Of a DNA stretch of 64,000 bases, positions 25,663 to 34,348 are shown piece after piece. The notes below the pieces were generated by a model. That model saw only the letters and a program-made list of their open reading frames with translations, had not been told where the DNA came from and made no database searches. The position numbers were made by a program, and so were the translations under genes. Each line of letters starts with the position of its first letter. Within the stretch, counting starts at the first letter, position 1. Location of the stretch: the NCBI RefSeq assembly GCF_030817535.1, contig NZ_JAUSZL010000002.1, forward strand, positions 4,526,001-4,590,000, given 5' to 3'. The stretch is from Streptomyces sp. V3I8. GTDB lineage: Bacteria > Actinomycetota > Actinomycetes > Streptomycetales > Streptomycetaceae.

Positions 25663-25678
25663 TCTACAGCACTGTAGA
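25663..25678. promoter_or_regulatory. Palindromic operator TCTACAG-CA-CTGTAGA upstream of terD
   Basis: This dyad has perfect 7-bp arms, lies in an A+T-rich pocket 41 bp upstream of the terD start and is closely matched at 26762-26777 upstream of spo0M. A common repressor is likely. Confidence 0.65.
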
Positions 25679-25696
25679 AAATAAGGAAGGCGACCT

Positions 25697-26728
25697 TCAG
25701 CCCGCGTTCTCGCCCTCCCGGCCCTCCCGGCCTTCCCCGCCCGCCCCGTCGGCGGCCTCGGCGGCCACCAGCCCGCCCGCGAGGCCCACGGCGAGTCCCG
25801 CCGTGCCGAGGGCGACCGTCGTGCCGATGCCGGGCGCCGACCGGTCGTGCCCGTACGCGGCGTCGGGCCCGTACGACTCCCGGTGCTCGACCAGCTCCCG
25901 GACCCACCCGTCGACCACGGTGTTCCAGTCGTGGTGCGCGGCCGGCCCGTGGGAGTGGGGGACGGTGAACCGGATGAGCGTGTCGTCGCCCGCGGAGAGG
26001 CGGCCGCCGCGCTTGTCCGCCTCCAGGACCACCTCCATGGCGGCGGGGGCGGCGAGGAAGGTCAGCTCGATCTCGCGCACCGCGTGGGCGTACTCGGCCG
26101 AGGGGGTGAGCTCCAGCTCCTGGCGGAAGGGGAGTTGCTGCCCGGTGCCGCCGATCCGGCCCGGTTCCAGGCCGGCGGACCGGAAGCCGAAGCCGAGCTG
26201 CCCGAAGGCCTCCAGGATCGCCTCCTGCGCGGGCCGCGGCGTCACGACCAACCGGTCCAGGCCGCCTCCGTCCGGGCCGCCCCCGTCCGGGCCGCCTCCG
26301 TCCGGATCGTCCTCGTCGTCCCGCGCGCCCGCCGCCGACAGCTCCGTACGCAGCCCGAGGGTGATGCCCACCTCCCGCCCGTACACCTCGGTGACCGGTG
26401 TCTCCCACGGGAGTGCGACATCGAACGGAACGGTCCGCTCCGCACCCGCGCCGAGGCGGAACCCGCCACAGACGGTGAACCGCTCGAAGACGACCGGGCG
26501 CCCACCCTCCCCGGCCCCGTTTGTCTCCCCGGCCCCGGCCCCGGCCCCGGGCCCGACCCGCGCGACGAGTTCCAGTGCGATCCGCTCGATGTCGACGTCC
26601 GCGTCGCCGCCCGCCAGCCGGACCTCGCCCGACAGCGTGCCGCCCGGCAGGACGGGCCCCGGGCCCAGGACGGTGTCCACCGTGGGACCACCCACACCGA
26701 GCGATCCGGGCAGCCGTTCGAACTCCAT
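25697..26728 (-). CDS. spo0M: Sporulation-control protein Spo0M family
   Basis: This 343-residue protein has the arrestin-like Spo0M domain over residues 1-230. Landmarks are VDTVLGPGPVLPGGTLSGEV, ADVDIERIALELVARV, VPFDVALPWETPVTEVYGRE and FRFTV-like segment LIRFTVPHSHG. A Gly/Pro/Asp insert (DGGGPDGGG repeats) interrupts a loop, and the tail is a hydrophobic Gly/Ala segment (possible membrane contact) with a GEGREGREGE end. Spo0M proteins influence cell division and sporulation. ATG 26728 with GAAGGAG upstream is preferred over GTG 26740. It lies upstream of terD with a shared operator motif. Confidence 0.88.
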   Translation of the reverse strand: MEFERLPGSLGVGGPTVDTVLGPGPVLPGGTLSGEVRLAGGDADVDIERIALELVARVGPGAGAGAGETNGAGEGGRPVVFERFTVCGGFRLGAGAERTVPFDVALPWETPVTEVYGREVGITLGLRTELSAAGARDDEDDPDGGGPDGGGPDGGGLDRLVVTPRPAQEAILEAFGQLGFGFRSAGLEPGRIGGTGQQLPFRQELELTPSAEYAHAVREIELTFLAAPAAMEVVLEADKRGGRLSAGDDTLIRFTVPHSHGPAAHHDWNTVVDGWVRELVEHRESYGPDAAYGHDRSAPGIGTTVALGTAGLAVGLAGGLVAAEAADGAGGEGREGREGENAG

Positions 26729-26761
26729 CGAGGGGTCCACTCCTTCGTGTGCGGGGTCGCG

Positions 26762-26777
26762 CTCTACGTACCTGTAG
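26762..26777. promoter_or_regulatory. Operator-like dyad TCTACGTACCTGTAGA upstream of spo0M
   Basis: It shares TCTAC at one end and CTGTAGA at the other, with identical spacing, with the palindrome at 25663-25678. It lies 33 bp upstream of the spo0M start. Confidence 0.55.
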
Positions 26778-26944
26778 AAGGGTAAGGGGCTCCCTACTTT
26801 GCTATTCCTTTACACTGGTGGGTGTTCGAACGACGACGTGTGACAACAACCGAGGAGCGACGGTTCCACCATGGGTGAACCTCCCAGTATCAGCCGTGCC
26901 ACGCCCGGCCCGGAACGCATGCGTACGGGAGCGGGGGTGGCACG

Positions 26945-28294
26945 GTGACCGAGGTCCTGCTGCTTCTGCTCGCCCTGTCCCTCACCCTCGCCTGCGCGCT
27001 GTTCGTGGCGGCCGAGTTCTCGCTGACCACGGTCGAGCGGGGTGATCTGGAGCGGGCGGCCGAGGCGGGTGAGCGGGGCGCGGACGGGGCGCTGAAAGCG
27101 GTTCGCAAGCTGACGTTCCAGCTGTCCGGCGCCCAGCTCGGCATCACCGTCACCTCCCTGGTGATCGGCATGCTGGCCGAGCCGTCGCTGGCCGTGCTGC
27201 TGGAAGGACCGCTGAAGGCGGTCGGCCTGGGCGGCGCGGCCTCGTCGGCGGCCACCCTCCTGGGGGTCGTGGTCTCCACCGTCGTGCTGATGGTGGTGGG
27301 CGAGCTGGTGCCGAAGAACTGGGCGATCTCGCGCCCGCTGGCCGTCGCCAAGGTGGTGGCGGGACCGCAGCGCGTCTTCACGGCGGCGTTCGGCCCGTTC
27401 ATCCGGCACCTCAACAACACCGCGAACCGGTTCGTCCGCCGCTTCGGCCTGGAGCCCGCGGAGGAACTGGCCTCGGCGCGCGGCCCCGAGGAGCTCGTCG
27501 CGCTGGCCCAGCACTCGGCCGAGCAGGGCGCGCTGGAACGGGACTCCGCCGAGCTGTTCGTGCGCACCCTGCATCTGGGCGAGCTGACCGCGCAGAACGT
27601 GATGACGCCCCGCGTCGACGTGCGGGCCCTGGAGGCCCACGCCATGGCCACCGACGCCGCCAACCTCACGTACGCGACCGGCCTGTCCCGCTTCCCCGTC
27701 TACCGCGACACCCTGGACGAGGTCGTCGGCACGGTCCACATCCGTGACGTCCTCGCCCTGGAGCCCGGCGAACGGGCCGTGACCCCCGTCACCGAGCTGG
27801 CCACGGCCCCGCTGCTGGTGCCGGACAGCCTGCCCGCCGACCTGCTCCTCGAACGCATGCGCACGGCCCGCACGATGGCCGTCGTCATCGACGAGTACGG
27901 CGGCACGGCCGGGGTGGCCACGGTGGAGGACATCGTGGAGGAGGTCGTCGGCGAGGTCCGCGACGAGCACGATCCCGTCGAGGTGTCCGACCTGCTGCCC
28001 GCCCCCGCCGCGCCGGACGGCCGCGCGGTGTGGGAGGCGGACGGCGGTGTCCGGCTGGACGAGCTGGCCGGCATCGGGCTGCGGGCGCCGGAGGGTCCGT
28101 ACGAGACGGTCGCCGGTCTGGTGGCCACGCGGCTGGCGCGGATCCCGGTCGAGGGCGATGTCCTCGACCTGGACGGCTGGCGGCTGGACGTCCTGGACGT
28201 GGAGCACCACCGGGCCGACCGCGTCCGCATCACCGAACCGGCCGGCGAGCGGGCGGAACAGCCCGTCGGCCAGAGCGCGCGGGAGTCCCGATGA
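26945..28294 (+). CDS. CNNM/CorC-type hemolysin-family transporter (full length)
   Basis: This 449-residue protein has an N-terminal DUF21/CNNM membrane domain (four hydrophobic segments in the first 190 residues; VAAEFSLTTVERGDLERAAE, GITVTSLVIGMLAEPSLA), a CBS pair (about 215-340; MTPRVDVRALEAH, VIDEYGGTAGVATVEDIVEEV) and a C-terminal CorC_HlyC domain. The family exports Mg2+ or Co2+ across the membrane. GTG 26945 follows closely on GGGGGTGG. The stop overlaps the next start by 4 bp (ATGA), giving coupled synthesis of two paralogues. Confidence 0.92.
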   Translation: MTEVLLLLLALSLTLACALFVAAEFSLTTVERGDLERAAEAGERGADGALKAVRKLTFQLSGAQLGITVTSLVIGMLAEPSLAVLLEGPLKAVGLGGAASSAATLLGVVVSTVVLMVVGELVPKNWAISRPLAVAKVVAGPQRVFTAAFGPFIRHLNNTANRFVRRFGLEPAEELASARGPEELVALAQHSAEQGALERDSAELFVRTLHLGELTAQNVMTPRVDVRALEAHAMATDAANLTYATGLSRFPVYRDTLDEVVGTVHIRDVLALEPGERAVTPVTELATAPLLVPDSLPADLLLERMRTARTMAVVIDEYGGTAGVATVEDIVEEVVGEVRDEHDPVEVSDLLPAPAAPDGRAVWEADGGVRLDELAGIGLRAPEGPYETVAGLVATRLARIPVEGDVLDLDGWRLDVLDVEHHRADRVRITEPAGERAEQPVGQSARESR

Positions 28295-29322
28295 GCACGT
28301 CCACCACCGTCCAGCTGGCCATCGGCGCCCTGACGCTGCTGACCAACGCGTTCTTCGTCGGGGCGGAGTTCGCCCTGATCTCCGTACGCCGCAGCCAGAT
28401 CGAGCCGCTGGCGCAGGAGGGCAACAAGCGGGCCCGGATGACCCTGTGGGGTCTGCGGCACATCTCGGCGATGATGGCGACCGCCCAGCTGGGCATCACC
28501 GTCTCGTCGCTGGTGCTGGGCGCGGTCGCCGAACCGGCCATCGCGCACCTGCTGGAACCCGCCTTCGAGGCGGCCCACGTCCCGCACGGCCTGGTGCACC
28601 CGATCGCCTTCGTGATCGCCCTCACCGTGGCCACGTACCTGCACATGCTGATCGGCGAGATGGTCCCCAAGAACCTGGCCCTCGCCGCGCCGGTGCCGGC
28701 CGCGCTGCTGCTGGGCCCGGCGCTGGTGGCCCTCACCCGGGCGCTGAAGCCGGTGATCTTCGGCATCAACGCCTTCGCCAACGCCCTGCTGAAGCTGCTG
28801 CGCGTCGAGGCCAGGGACGAAGTGGAGTCGGCCTTCACCGACGACCAGCTCGCCCGGATGGTCGTCGACTCCAGTGAGGCCGGTCTCCTCACCGCCGCCG
28901 ACGGCGAACGGCTGCGGGACGCACTGGAGCTGGGCACCCGCCCGGTCGGCGAGATCCTCGTGCCGGCCCAGCGGATGCGTACCGTCGACGCCACCGTGAC
29001 GCCGGCGCGGCTGGAGCGGGCCGCCGCCGAGGCCGGCTTCTCCCGGTTCCCCGTGACCGGCGGGGACGGCACGCTGCTCGGCTACCTCCACATCAAGGAC
29101 ACCCTCGGGGTCGCCGACCGCGACCGCCCGTTCCCGCGGAGCGCGCTGCATCCGGTGACCCGTGTCCGCATCGACACCCCGCTCGACGACACGCTCACCG
29201 CCCTGCGGGCCACGGGCAGCCACCTCGCGGCGGTCACCGGAGAGGCGGGCAAGGTCCTCGGCTTCGTCACGATGGAGGACGTCCTGTCGGAACTGGTCGG
29301 TCCGGCCCCGGCGGGGGTCTGA
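28291..29322 (+). CDS. CNNM-type hemolysin-family transporter lacking the CorC_HlyC domain
   Basis: This 343-residue paralogue of the preceding gene has the same DUF21/CNNM membrane domain (LLTNAFFVGAEFALISVRRS, QLGITVSSLVLGAVAEPAIA) and CBS pair (ILVPAQRMRTVDATV, FVTMEDVLSELVG), but it stops after the CBS region. Its missing C-terminal domain and the ATGA overlap suggest a heterodimer with the longer protein. Substrate (probably Mg2+ or another divalent cation) is inferred from the family. Confidence 0.92.
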   Translation: MSTSTTVQLAIGALTLLTNAFFVGAEFALISVRRSQIEPLAQEGNKRARMTLWGLRHISAMMATAQLGITVSSLVLGAVAEPAIAHLLEPAFEAAHVPHGLVHPIAFVIALTVATYLHMLIGEMVPKNLALAAPVPAALLLGPALVALTRALKPVIFGINAFANALLKLLRVEARDEVESAFTDDQLARMVVDSSEAGLLTAADGERLRDALELGTRPVGEILVPAQRMRTVDATVTPARLERAAAEAGFSRFPVTGGDGTLLGYLHIKDTLGVADRDRPFPRSALHPVTRVRIDTPLDDTLTALRATGSHLAAVTGEAGKVLGFVTMEDVLSELVGPAPAGV

Positions 29323-29343
29323 CCGGCGCCGGTCCCGGGCCGG

Positions 29344-29982
29344 TCACCGCAGCGGTCGGCGGACCCACACCGCGCGGGACGCCGCGTCCGGGCCGGCACC
29401 GGGTCCAGGACCGGCACCGGGCCCGGGCCCGGGCCCGGAACCGGAACCGGCGCCGGACCCGGGGCAGGGCTCGGTGGCGGGGATGCCGTACCTCGTCCAT
29501 CCCCAGGCACGGAAGGTCTCCGCAGCCGCGCCGTCCGTCGGCACGCCGTTCGTCGTCGCCATGACCAGCTCGGTCTCCAGCCGGACCAGCAGCCGTTCGA
29601 CCAGGCGTGTCGCGATGCGGCGGCGGCGGTGGCCCGGCAGCACCATCAGCTCGGCGAGCAGGAACGTACGGCCCGAGGCGGTGTGCTCCTCGACGTCGGC
29701 CGGCAACGCCCCCCGGAAGTCCGGCCGGCCCTCTGCGTCGGACGGCGCCCGGAACCCGTACGCGCAGCCGACCGGCTCGGCCGCGTCGGCGACCACCATG
29801 TCGAAGCCGGTGTGCTGCACATGCTGCTCCAGCCGGTGCAGGAAGCCCTGCCGGTCGGGGGGTACGGCCCCCGCCGCGCCCTCACCCGCACCCCGGTACG
29901 CGCCGACGTACACGTCCGCGACGGCGTTCCGCTGTTGCTCGGCCTGCCACCGGGACAGTCTGCGCAAGTACACCTCTGCCAT
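29344..29982 (-). CDS. GNAT-family N-acetyltransferase
   Basis: This 212-residue protein contains the acetyl-CoA site AELMVLPGHRRRRIATRLVE (about residues 111-130) followed by ATTNGVPTDGAAAETFRAWGW, the usual end of the GNAT fold. The substrate is unknown. The last 45 residues are a Gly/Pro/Ala/Ser repeat (GSGPGPGPGAGPGPGAGPDA) ahead of a short conserved-looking end VWVRRPLR, so the repeat is an internal expansion. ATG 29982 has a Gly-rich GGGGGGAGG-type ribosome site upstream. Confidence 0.88.
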   Translation of the reverse strand: MAEVYLRRLSRWQAEQQRNAVADVYVGAYRGAGEGAAGAVPPDRQGFLHRLEQHVQHTGFDMVVADAAEPVGCAYGFRAPSDAEGRPDFRGALPADVEEHTASGRTFLLAELMVLPGHRRRRIATRLVERLLVRLETELVMATTNGVPTDGAAAETFRAWGWTRYGIPATEPCPGSGAGSGSGPGPGPGAGPGPGAGPDAASRAVWVRRPLR

Positions 29983-30531
29983 ACGGGCCTCCCCCCGGCC
30001 GCGGGACGGATATCCCCGGACTCGGCATCATCACAGCCGGAGCCGCCGGGGTAAACGGTGCCTCGGCGTCCTGTCGACGGGCCGTCATACGCGGCGGACC
30101 ACCCCGGGGGGTGGGCACGACCGCCGGTCTCGCCTACTCTCTGGACAGAATGACAAACAGGACTCGCCCAGAGCCCGCGAGTTCTGAACCGTGAACGGTG
30201 AACTGTGTCGAAGCCGTGTCCGCGGCTTCCCTCGCGCCCCCGGCCCCCGGGTGCATCATCCCCCTGATCCCGGGCGCCAGGACGATGCGATCGCCACCAC
30301 CGAGGGAACAACCTCTCGCCCCCTCGCGCACGGGCCCCTGACCACAAGTCCCTTGCGGATCCGCCGGCGGTGCACTCCCGCGTGCCGCCGCGATCCGACG
30401 AGGGATCTCCGGCCCTGAACCGTCGTCGGGGGGCGACGCGGAGGGCAGTGCGGTCGCCGCCGGTGAGCACGACACCGGCGGCGGCCCGCACACACCTGGA
30501 CGCCCCGCACGGGTGTTCCCGGCGGCGGGCG
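29983..30531. other. Intergenic region with no supported gene
   Basis: These 549 bp have only GC-driven open frames. They should contain the promoter for the acetyltransferase at the left edge. Short inverted words occur (CTGAACCGTGAACGGTGAAC near 30183) but nothing convincing. Confidence 0.5.
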
Positions 30532-30965
30532 TCAGCCGACGCACACCACGAGCAGGCGGAGCTGCGACGAGGGGGCACCGGTGCCCGGGTCCGCGGGGGA
30601 CCGTGTGACGGCGTCGGCCGCGGGGCGCCGGGCGTCCGGCCGCGCCGACGGCGGCCGGGTGTCCCGCGACGCCCCTTCCCCGGCGGAGCCCGCGACCTCC
30701 GGCGCCGAGGCCGCCTCCGCACGGTCGCCCGGGTACCGGTCCGGCGCGGTGCACGTCAGGCCGCCCCCGACGAGCGCGACGGCGGTCGCGACCACGGCCC
30801 GCGCTGGTTCTTCCTCCACCGGGCGAGCTGACGGCGCCGCGCGGCCCGCCCCTGCGGTACGGCCTGCGCACCTGCGAAGCCGTCGTACGGGTCCGGACCC
30901 GTGGCCAGGTCCGTACTCAGGTCCGGATCCAGGTCTGTGCCCGTGGCGGCGCTCCCGGCGGTCAT
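30532..30965 (-). pseudogene. Frameshifted single-span membrane protein (or sequence error)
   Basis: From ATG 30965 the frame encodes 55 plausible cytoplasmic residues ending in ARRRQLARWRKNQR. It then runs into GPWSRPP and a stop. The frame one base away continues at exactly this point with AVVATAVALVGGGLTC, a membrane helix, and a Pro/Ala/Asp-rich tail to the stop at 30532. A single missing base near 30796-30803, in the run GCGCGGGCC, restores one protein of about 145 residues with a basic cluster directly before a hydrophobic helix. I read it as a broken gene; a sequencing deletion in a GC-rich run is equally possible. Function unknown. Confidence 0.6.
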
Positions 30966-31100
30966 GGTGACCCGGGGCCGGACGGTGTCACGGATGACGG
31001 CGACCGGGGCTGTGACGAGGCCTTCCCGGGACTGTGTGCAGTCTGTGTGACGCTCCTGCGCGGAACCCGTCACAGGGCGACGGCTCCTTCGGGACGCCGG

Positions 31101-31436
31101 TCAGTCCCCCCGCTTCCCGGCGCCCGCCGCCCGCCGGTACTCGTCGTTGATCCGCTGTGCTTCTTCGAGCTGGTCCTCGAGGATCACGATGCGGCAGGCC
31201 GCGTCGACCGGGGTCCCCCGGTCCACCAGCTCACGCGCGCGGGCCGCGATCCGCAGCTGGTAGCGGGAGTAACGCCGGTGTCCGCCCTCGGAGCGCAGCG
31301 GAGTGATGAGCCGCGCCTCGCCGATGGCCCGGAGGAAACCGGGAGTGGTGCCGAGCATCTCGGCGGCCCGTCCCATCGTGTACGCGGGATAGTCGTCGTC
31401 GTCCAGTCGATCGCCCAGCGGACTGTCTTCTGTCAT
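31101..31436 (-). CDS. MerR-type helix-turn-helix regulator
   Basis: This 111-residue protein has a MerR DNA-binding domain: YTMGRAAEMLGTTPGFLRAI, EARLITPLRSEGGHRRYSRYQLRIA and ARELVDRGTPVDAACRIV. A short C-terminal coiled segment (ILEDQLEEAQRINDEYRR) follows and there is no effector domain, so it responds to partner proteins or acts constitutively, like BldC- or HspR-type small MerR proteins. ATG 31436 is preceded by GAGGTGAC. It sits on the opposite strand to a GvpU-like gene, 470 bp away. Confidence 0.88.
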   Translation of the reverse strand: MTEDSPLGDRLDDDDYPAYTMGRAAEMLGTTPGFLRAIGEARLITPLRSEGGHRRYSRYQLRIAARARELVDRGTPVDAACRIVILEDQLEEAQRINDEYRRAAGAGKRGD

Positions 31437-31908
31437 GTCACCTCGTTCTGCAACGCGTCTGGGGGCCCTGGCGCCGTACGGCACCAGGGCCCCGAAGGAA
31501 ATTGAACACCATCTGCCGGCGCTACTGTCGCGCCGACCTTCTGTTTCCGCAGTCCGGCCCGGGAGAGGGCCTGGAGTACGGGGATCGCGGATGCGTGACC
31601 GGGGACCACCTTCCAATCCGGGGTCTTGCGGTACCCGGTCCGAATCCTCTCGGCCGGGCGATCCTGATGGCGTCTGCTCCGTCCTTCCTGTCACGACCTG
31701 CGAACTTCACTTGCACGTACGGGTACTCCGCCCGCCAGTTCGTGTCTGCCGGGCCCTGCTCGACCTTGTCTACGAGAGAAACCTTAGCCACAGTCCCGGC
31801 CAATGTCTACTCTGGCAAAGGTAGATTTTGGTTGGCACGGGTTCCAGTTATCCTGCCGTCGTCCCCGCGGGGGGTAAGTGCGGGGCCCACTGGATAGAAT
31901 CGGCTCTC
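31437..31908. other. Lower-GC intergenic region with an unassigned minus-strand frame
   Basis: These 472 bp are less GC-rich than their surroundings. A minus-strand frame from ATG 31803 reads AGTVAKVSLVDKVEQGPADT and continues with natural-looking composition for about 50 residues, but its codon usage is not Streptomyces-like. It may be a remnant or a transferred fragment. No other gene is supported. Confidence 0.4.
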
Positions 31909-32310
31909 ATGTCGAACCCTGACGAACTGCTCGTCGGCATCGCTGCCCTGGTGGAATCCGGGCAGAGCAACCGGATGTCGCTGACCGTGGTTACCGGTGG
32001 TGCCGTCATCACCGGCCGACTGGCTCCCGAGGACGTGTGGCGGGGGCGGGTCTCGGAGGTGCTGAAGGACTCGGAGCACCTCGGCCCGTTCGCCGGTATC
32101 TTCCTCGCCGGCCGGAGCAAGGACCGTGAACACCGCGAGGACCATGAACACCGCGAGGGCCGCGACGAGGCGCCCACGCACCTGCACTTCCATCTCGCCC
32201 GCATCCTGCAGGGCAATGTCGGGATCCCCGAGACCGGCGGGATGTACCGCGTCGCGATCGAGGACGTCAGCGCCTGGACCATGGGCGACTTCAGCTACTC
32301 CGACCACTGA
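31909..32310 (+). CDS. GvpU-like / conserved small cytoplasmic protein
   Basis: This 133-residue protein begins PDELLVGIAALVESGQSNRM and continues SLTVVTGGAVITGRLAPEDVW, which resembles GvpU-type gas-vesicle accessory proteins; the match is by eye and moderate. A His/Glu/Arg/Asp insert (DREHREDHEHREGRDE), written by a 15-bp repeat, interrupts the middle. No other gas-vesicle genes are in the window. A strong terminator follows the stop. Start ATG 31909; the longer frame upstream lacks support. Confidence 0.65.
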   Translation: MSNPDELLVGIAALVESGQSNRMSLTVVTGGAVITGRLAPEDVWRGRVSEVLKDSEHLGPFAGIFLAGRSKDREHREDHEHREGRDEAPTHLHFHLARILQGNVGIPETGGMYRVAIEDVSAWTMGDFSYSDH

Positions 32311-32324
32311 CCACCGACGGACAG

Positions 32325-32370
32325 ACGAGGGAGGGCCCTGCCGACATGTGTCGGCAGGGCCCTCCCTCGT
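32325..32370. terminator. 22-bp perfect hairpin terminator
   Basis: Arms ACGAGGGAGGGCCCTGCCGA plus CA (32325-32346) and the exact complement (32349-32370) flank TG. It lies between two convergent genes and is probably bidirectional. Confidence 0.9.
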
Positions 32371-32408
32371 CGCTGTACCGGTGACCCGTACAGCCGCTGT
32401 CCGGCGGG

Positions 32409-32759
32409 TCAGCCGGCGACGACCGCCGGCGGCTGGGAGTCGCCCAGCATCGCCGGCTGGGAGTCGCCGAGCATCGCCGAGGCGTTCTCCAGCGGGCTGA
32501 GGGCACGCGGGGCGGGCGCGGGCTCCTCGGCGCTGCGGCAGGTGAAGCCGAGCCGGGCCATGGCCCGGGTGACCTCGCCGCCGGTGAAGTCGCGGCGGTC
32601 CTGCCGGGTGATGACCTCGCCCACCTGCTTGACGGGGTACTGGCGGCGGCCGATGACCACGGACTCACCCGTGATGGCCTCGGGCTTGATGCCCTTCATC
32701 GAGTCCAGCACCCCGCCCTTGGTGAGGTCGAACGGGAACCGGGCGATGACACAGCGCAT
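32409..32759 (-). CDS. SCO5918-family protein
   Basis: This 116-residue protein (MRCVIARFPFDLTKGGVLDS, VVIGRRQYPVKQVGEVITRQ, RDFTGGEVTRAMARLGFTC) matches the conserved Streptomyces family found beside the DEAD-box helicase / cold-shock genes, named after SCO5918. The function is unproven; its neighbours suggest a role in RNA metabolism in the cold. The C-terminus has a recent in-frame duplication (MLGDSQPAMLGDSQP). It follows the helicase gene after 80 bp on the same strand. Confidence 0.8.
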   Translation of the reverse strand: MRCVIARFPFDLTKGGVLDSMKGIKPEAITGESVVIGRRQYPVKQVGEVITRQDRRDFTGGEVTRAMARLGFTCRSAEEPAPAPRALSPLENASAMLGDSQPAMLGDSQPPAVVAG

Positions 32760-32839
32760 GATGCCTCACAGTCACAGAGGAGTGGGGAGAAGGAGGGCCG
32801 GGCCGACCGGGGGGACCCAGGCTACCGAAGGCGTGGGGA

Positions 32840-34348
32840 CTACGCTGCCGCGTCGACGGCGGAAGAGCGCGGCGCCGAGCGGCGTGCGGTGTCGCCGACG
32901 GACCGGCTCCGGCCGCCACGGCCGCGGCGGCCGCGGGACGCGGAGGGGGACGACGAGGACGCGCTGCGCCGGGGGCGCTCCGAGGCGGGCGCGGTGATGG
33001 TGACCGGGACGCCCGAGGGGGCCTGCGCGCCGGTGATGCGGCCCAGCTCGGCCTCGCCCGAACGCACTTGCGTGGTCTGCGGGTTGATGCCCGCGGCGAC
33101 CATCAGCCGGCTCATCTCCCGGCGCTGGTTGGGCAGGACCAGCGTGACGACGCTGCCGGACTCGCCCGCGCGGGCCGTGCGGCCGCCGCGGTGCAGGTAG
33201 TCCTTGTGGTCGGTGGGCGGGTCGACGTTCACGACGAGGTCGAGGTTGTCGACGTGGATCCCGCGCGCCGCGACGTTCGTCGCCACCAGCACCGTCACGT
33301 GTCCGGACTTGAAGCGGGACAGCGTCCGCGTGCGCTGCGGCTGGGACTTGCCGCCGTGCAGGGCCGCCGCCCGGACACCGCTGTTCAGCAGGTGCTCGGT
33401 GAGCCGGTCCACCGCGTGCTTGGTGTCCAGGAACATGATGACCCGGCCGTCGCGGGCCGCGATCTCGGTGGTCGCCCGCTGCTTGTCCGCGCCGTGCACG
33501 TGCAGGACGTGGTGCTCCATGGTGGTCACGGCGCCCGCGGACGGGTCGACGGAGTGGACCACGGGGTCGGTCAGGTAGCGGCGGACCAGGAGGTCGACGT
33601 TGCGGTCCAGTGTGGCCGAGAACAGCATCCGCTGGCCGCCGGGGCGCACCTGGTCGAGCAGCTCGGTGACCTGGGGCATGAAGCCCATGTCGGTCATCTG
33701 GTCGGCCTCGTCGAGAACCGTGATGGACACCTGGTCCAGGCGGCAGTCGCCACGGTCGATGAGGTCCTTGAGGCGGCCGGGGGTCGCGACGACCACCTCG
33801 GCGCCGGCCCGCAGCGCGCCGGCCTGGCGGCCGATCGACATACCGCCGACGACCGTGGTCAGCCGCAGCTGCAGGGAGCGGGCGTACGGGGTGAGCGCGT
33901 CGGTGACCTGCTGGGCCAGCTCGCGGGTGGGGACGAGGACCAGGGCGAGCGGCTGCCTCGGCTCGGCGCGCAGTCCCGCCGTACGGGCGAGGAGCGCGAG
34001 GCCGAAGGCGAGGGTCTTGCCCGAGCCGGTGCGGCCGCGGCCGAGCACGTCGCGGCCCGCGAGCGAGTTCGGCAGGGTCGCGCCCTGGATCGGGAACGGG
34101 ACGACCATGCCCTCGTGGACGAGGGCGGCGAGCAGCTGCTCCGGCATGTCGAGGTCGGAGAACGCCTCGACGGCGGCCAGCGCCGGGGTGACCGACTTCG
34201 GCAGGGCGAACTCGCCCTGGGGGCCGCTCGGCCGGCGTCCGTAGCCTTCGCTGCGGCGGGGGGCGCCGGAGCGGAAACCGCTCTTCGCGGGACCCGGACT
34301 CGAGGTGCGGGTGCGGGAGTAGCGGTCATTCGTGCGCGTGCGGTTCAC
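32840..34348 (-). CDS. DEAD/DEAH-box RNA helicase
   Basis: This 502-residue helicase has all core motifs: Q-motif region VVPFPIQGATLP, Walker A GRGRTGSGKT, PTRELA, VATPGRL, DEAD (VLDEADQM), SAT (LFSATLD), and the C-terminal domain with ATNVAARGIHVDNLDLVVN and HRGGRTARAG. Basic, low-complexity ends (Arg/Ser/Gly) suit RNA binding. It lies with a cold-shock gene upstream and the SCO5918-like gene downstream, all on one strand, so it is probably induced by cold. GTG 34348 was used because it gives the basic N-terminus MNRTRTNDRYSR. Confidence 0.93.
   Translation of the reverse strand: MNRTRTNDRYSRTRTSSPGPAKSGFRSGAPRRSEGYGRRPSGPQGEFALPKSVTPALAAVEAFSDLDMPEQLLAALVHEGMVVPFPIQGATLPNSLAGRDVLGRGRTGSGKTLAFGLALLARTAGLRAEPRQPLALVLVPTRELAQQVTDALTPYARSLQLRLTTVVGGMSIGRQAGALRAGAEVVVATPGRLKDLIDRGDCRLDQVSITVLDEADQMTDMGFMPQVTELLDQVRPGGQRMLFSATLDRNVDLLVRRYLTDPVVHSVDPSAGAVTTMEHHVLHVHGADKQRATTEIAARDGRVIMFLDTKHAVDRLTEHLLNSGVRAAALHGGKSQPQRTRTLSRFKSGHVTVLVATNVAARGIHVDNLDLVVNVDPPTDHKDYLHRGGRTARAGESGSVVTLVLPNQRREMSRLMVAAGINPQTTQVRSGEAELGRITGAQAPSGVPVTITAPASERPRRSASSSSPSASRGRRGRGGRSRSVGDTARRSAPRSSAVDAAA

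Noticed and set aside
31909..32310. Gas-vesicle cluster
   Set aside because: Only one GvpU-like gene is present; no GvpA, GvpJ, GvpN or GvpL genes are in the window.
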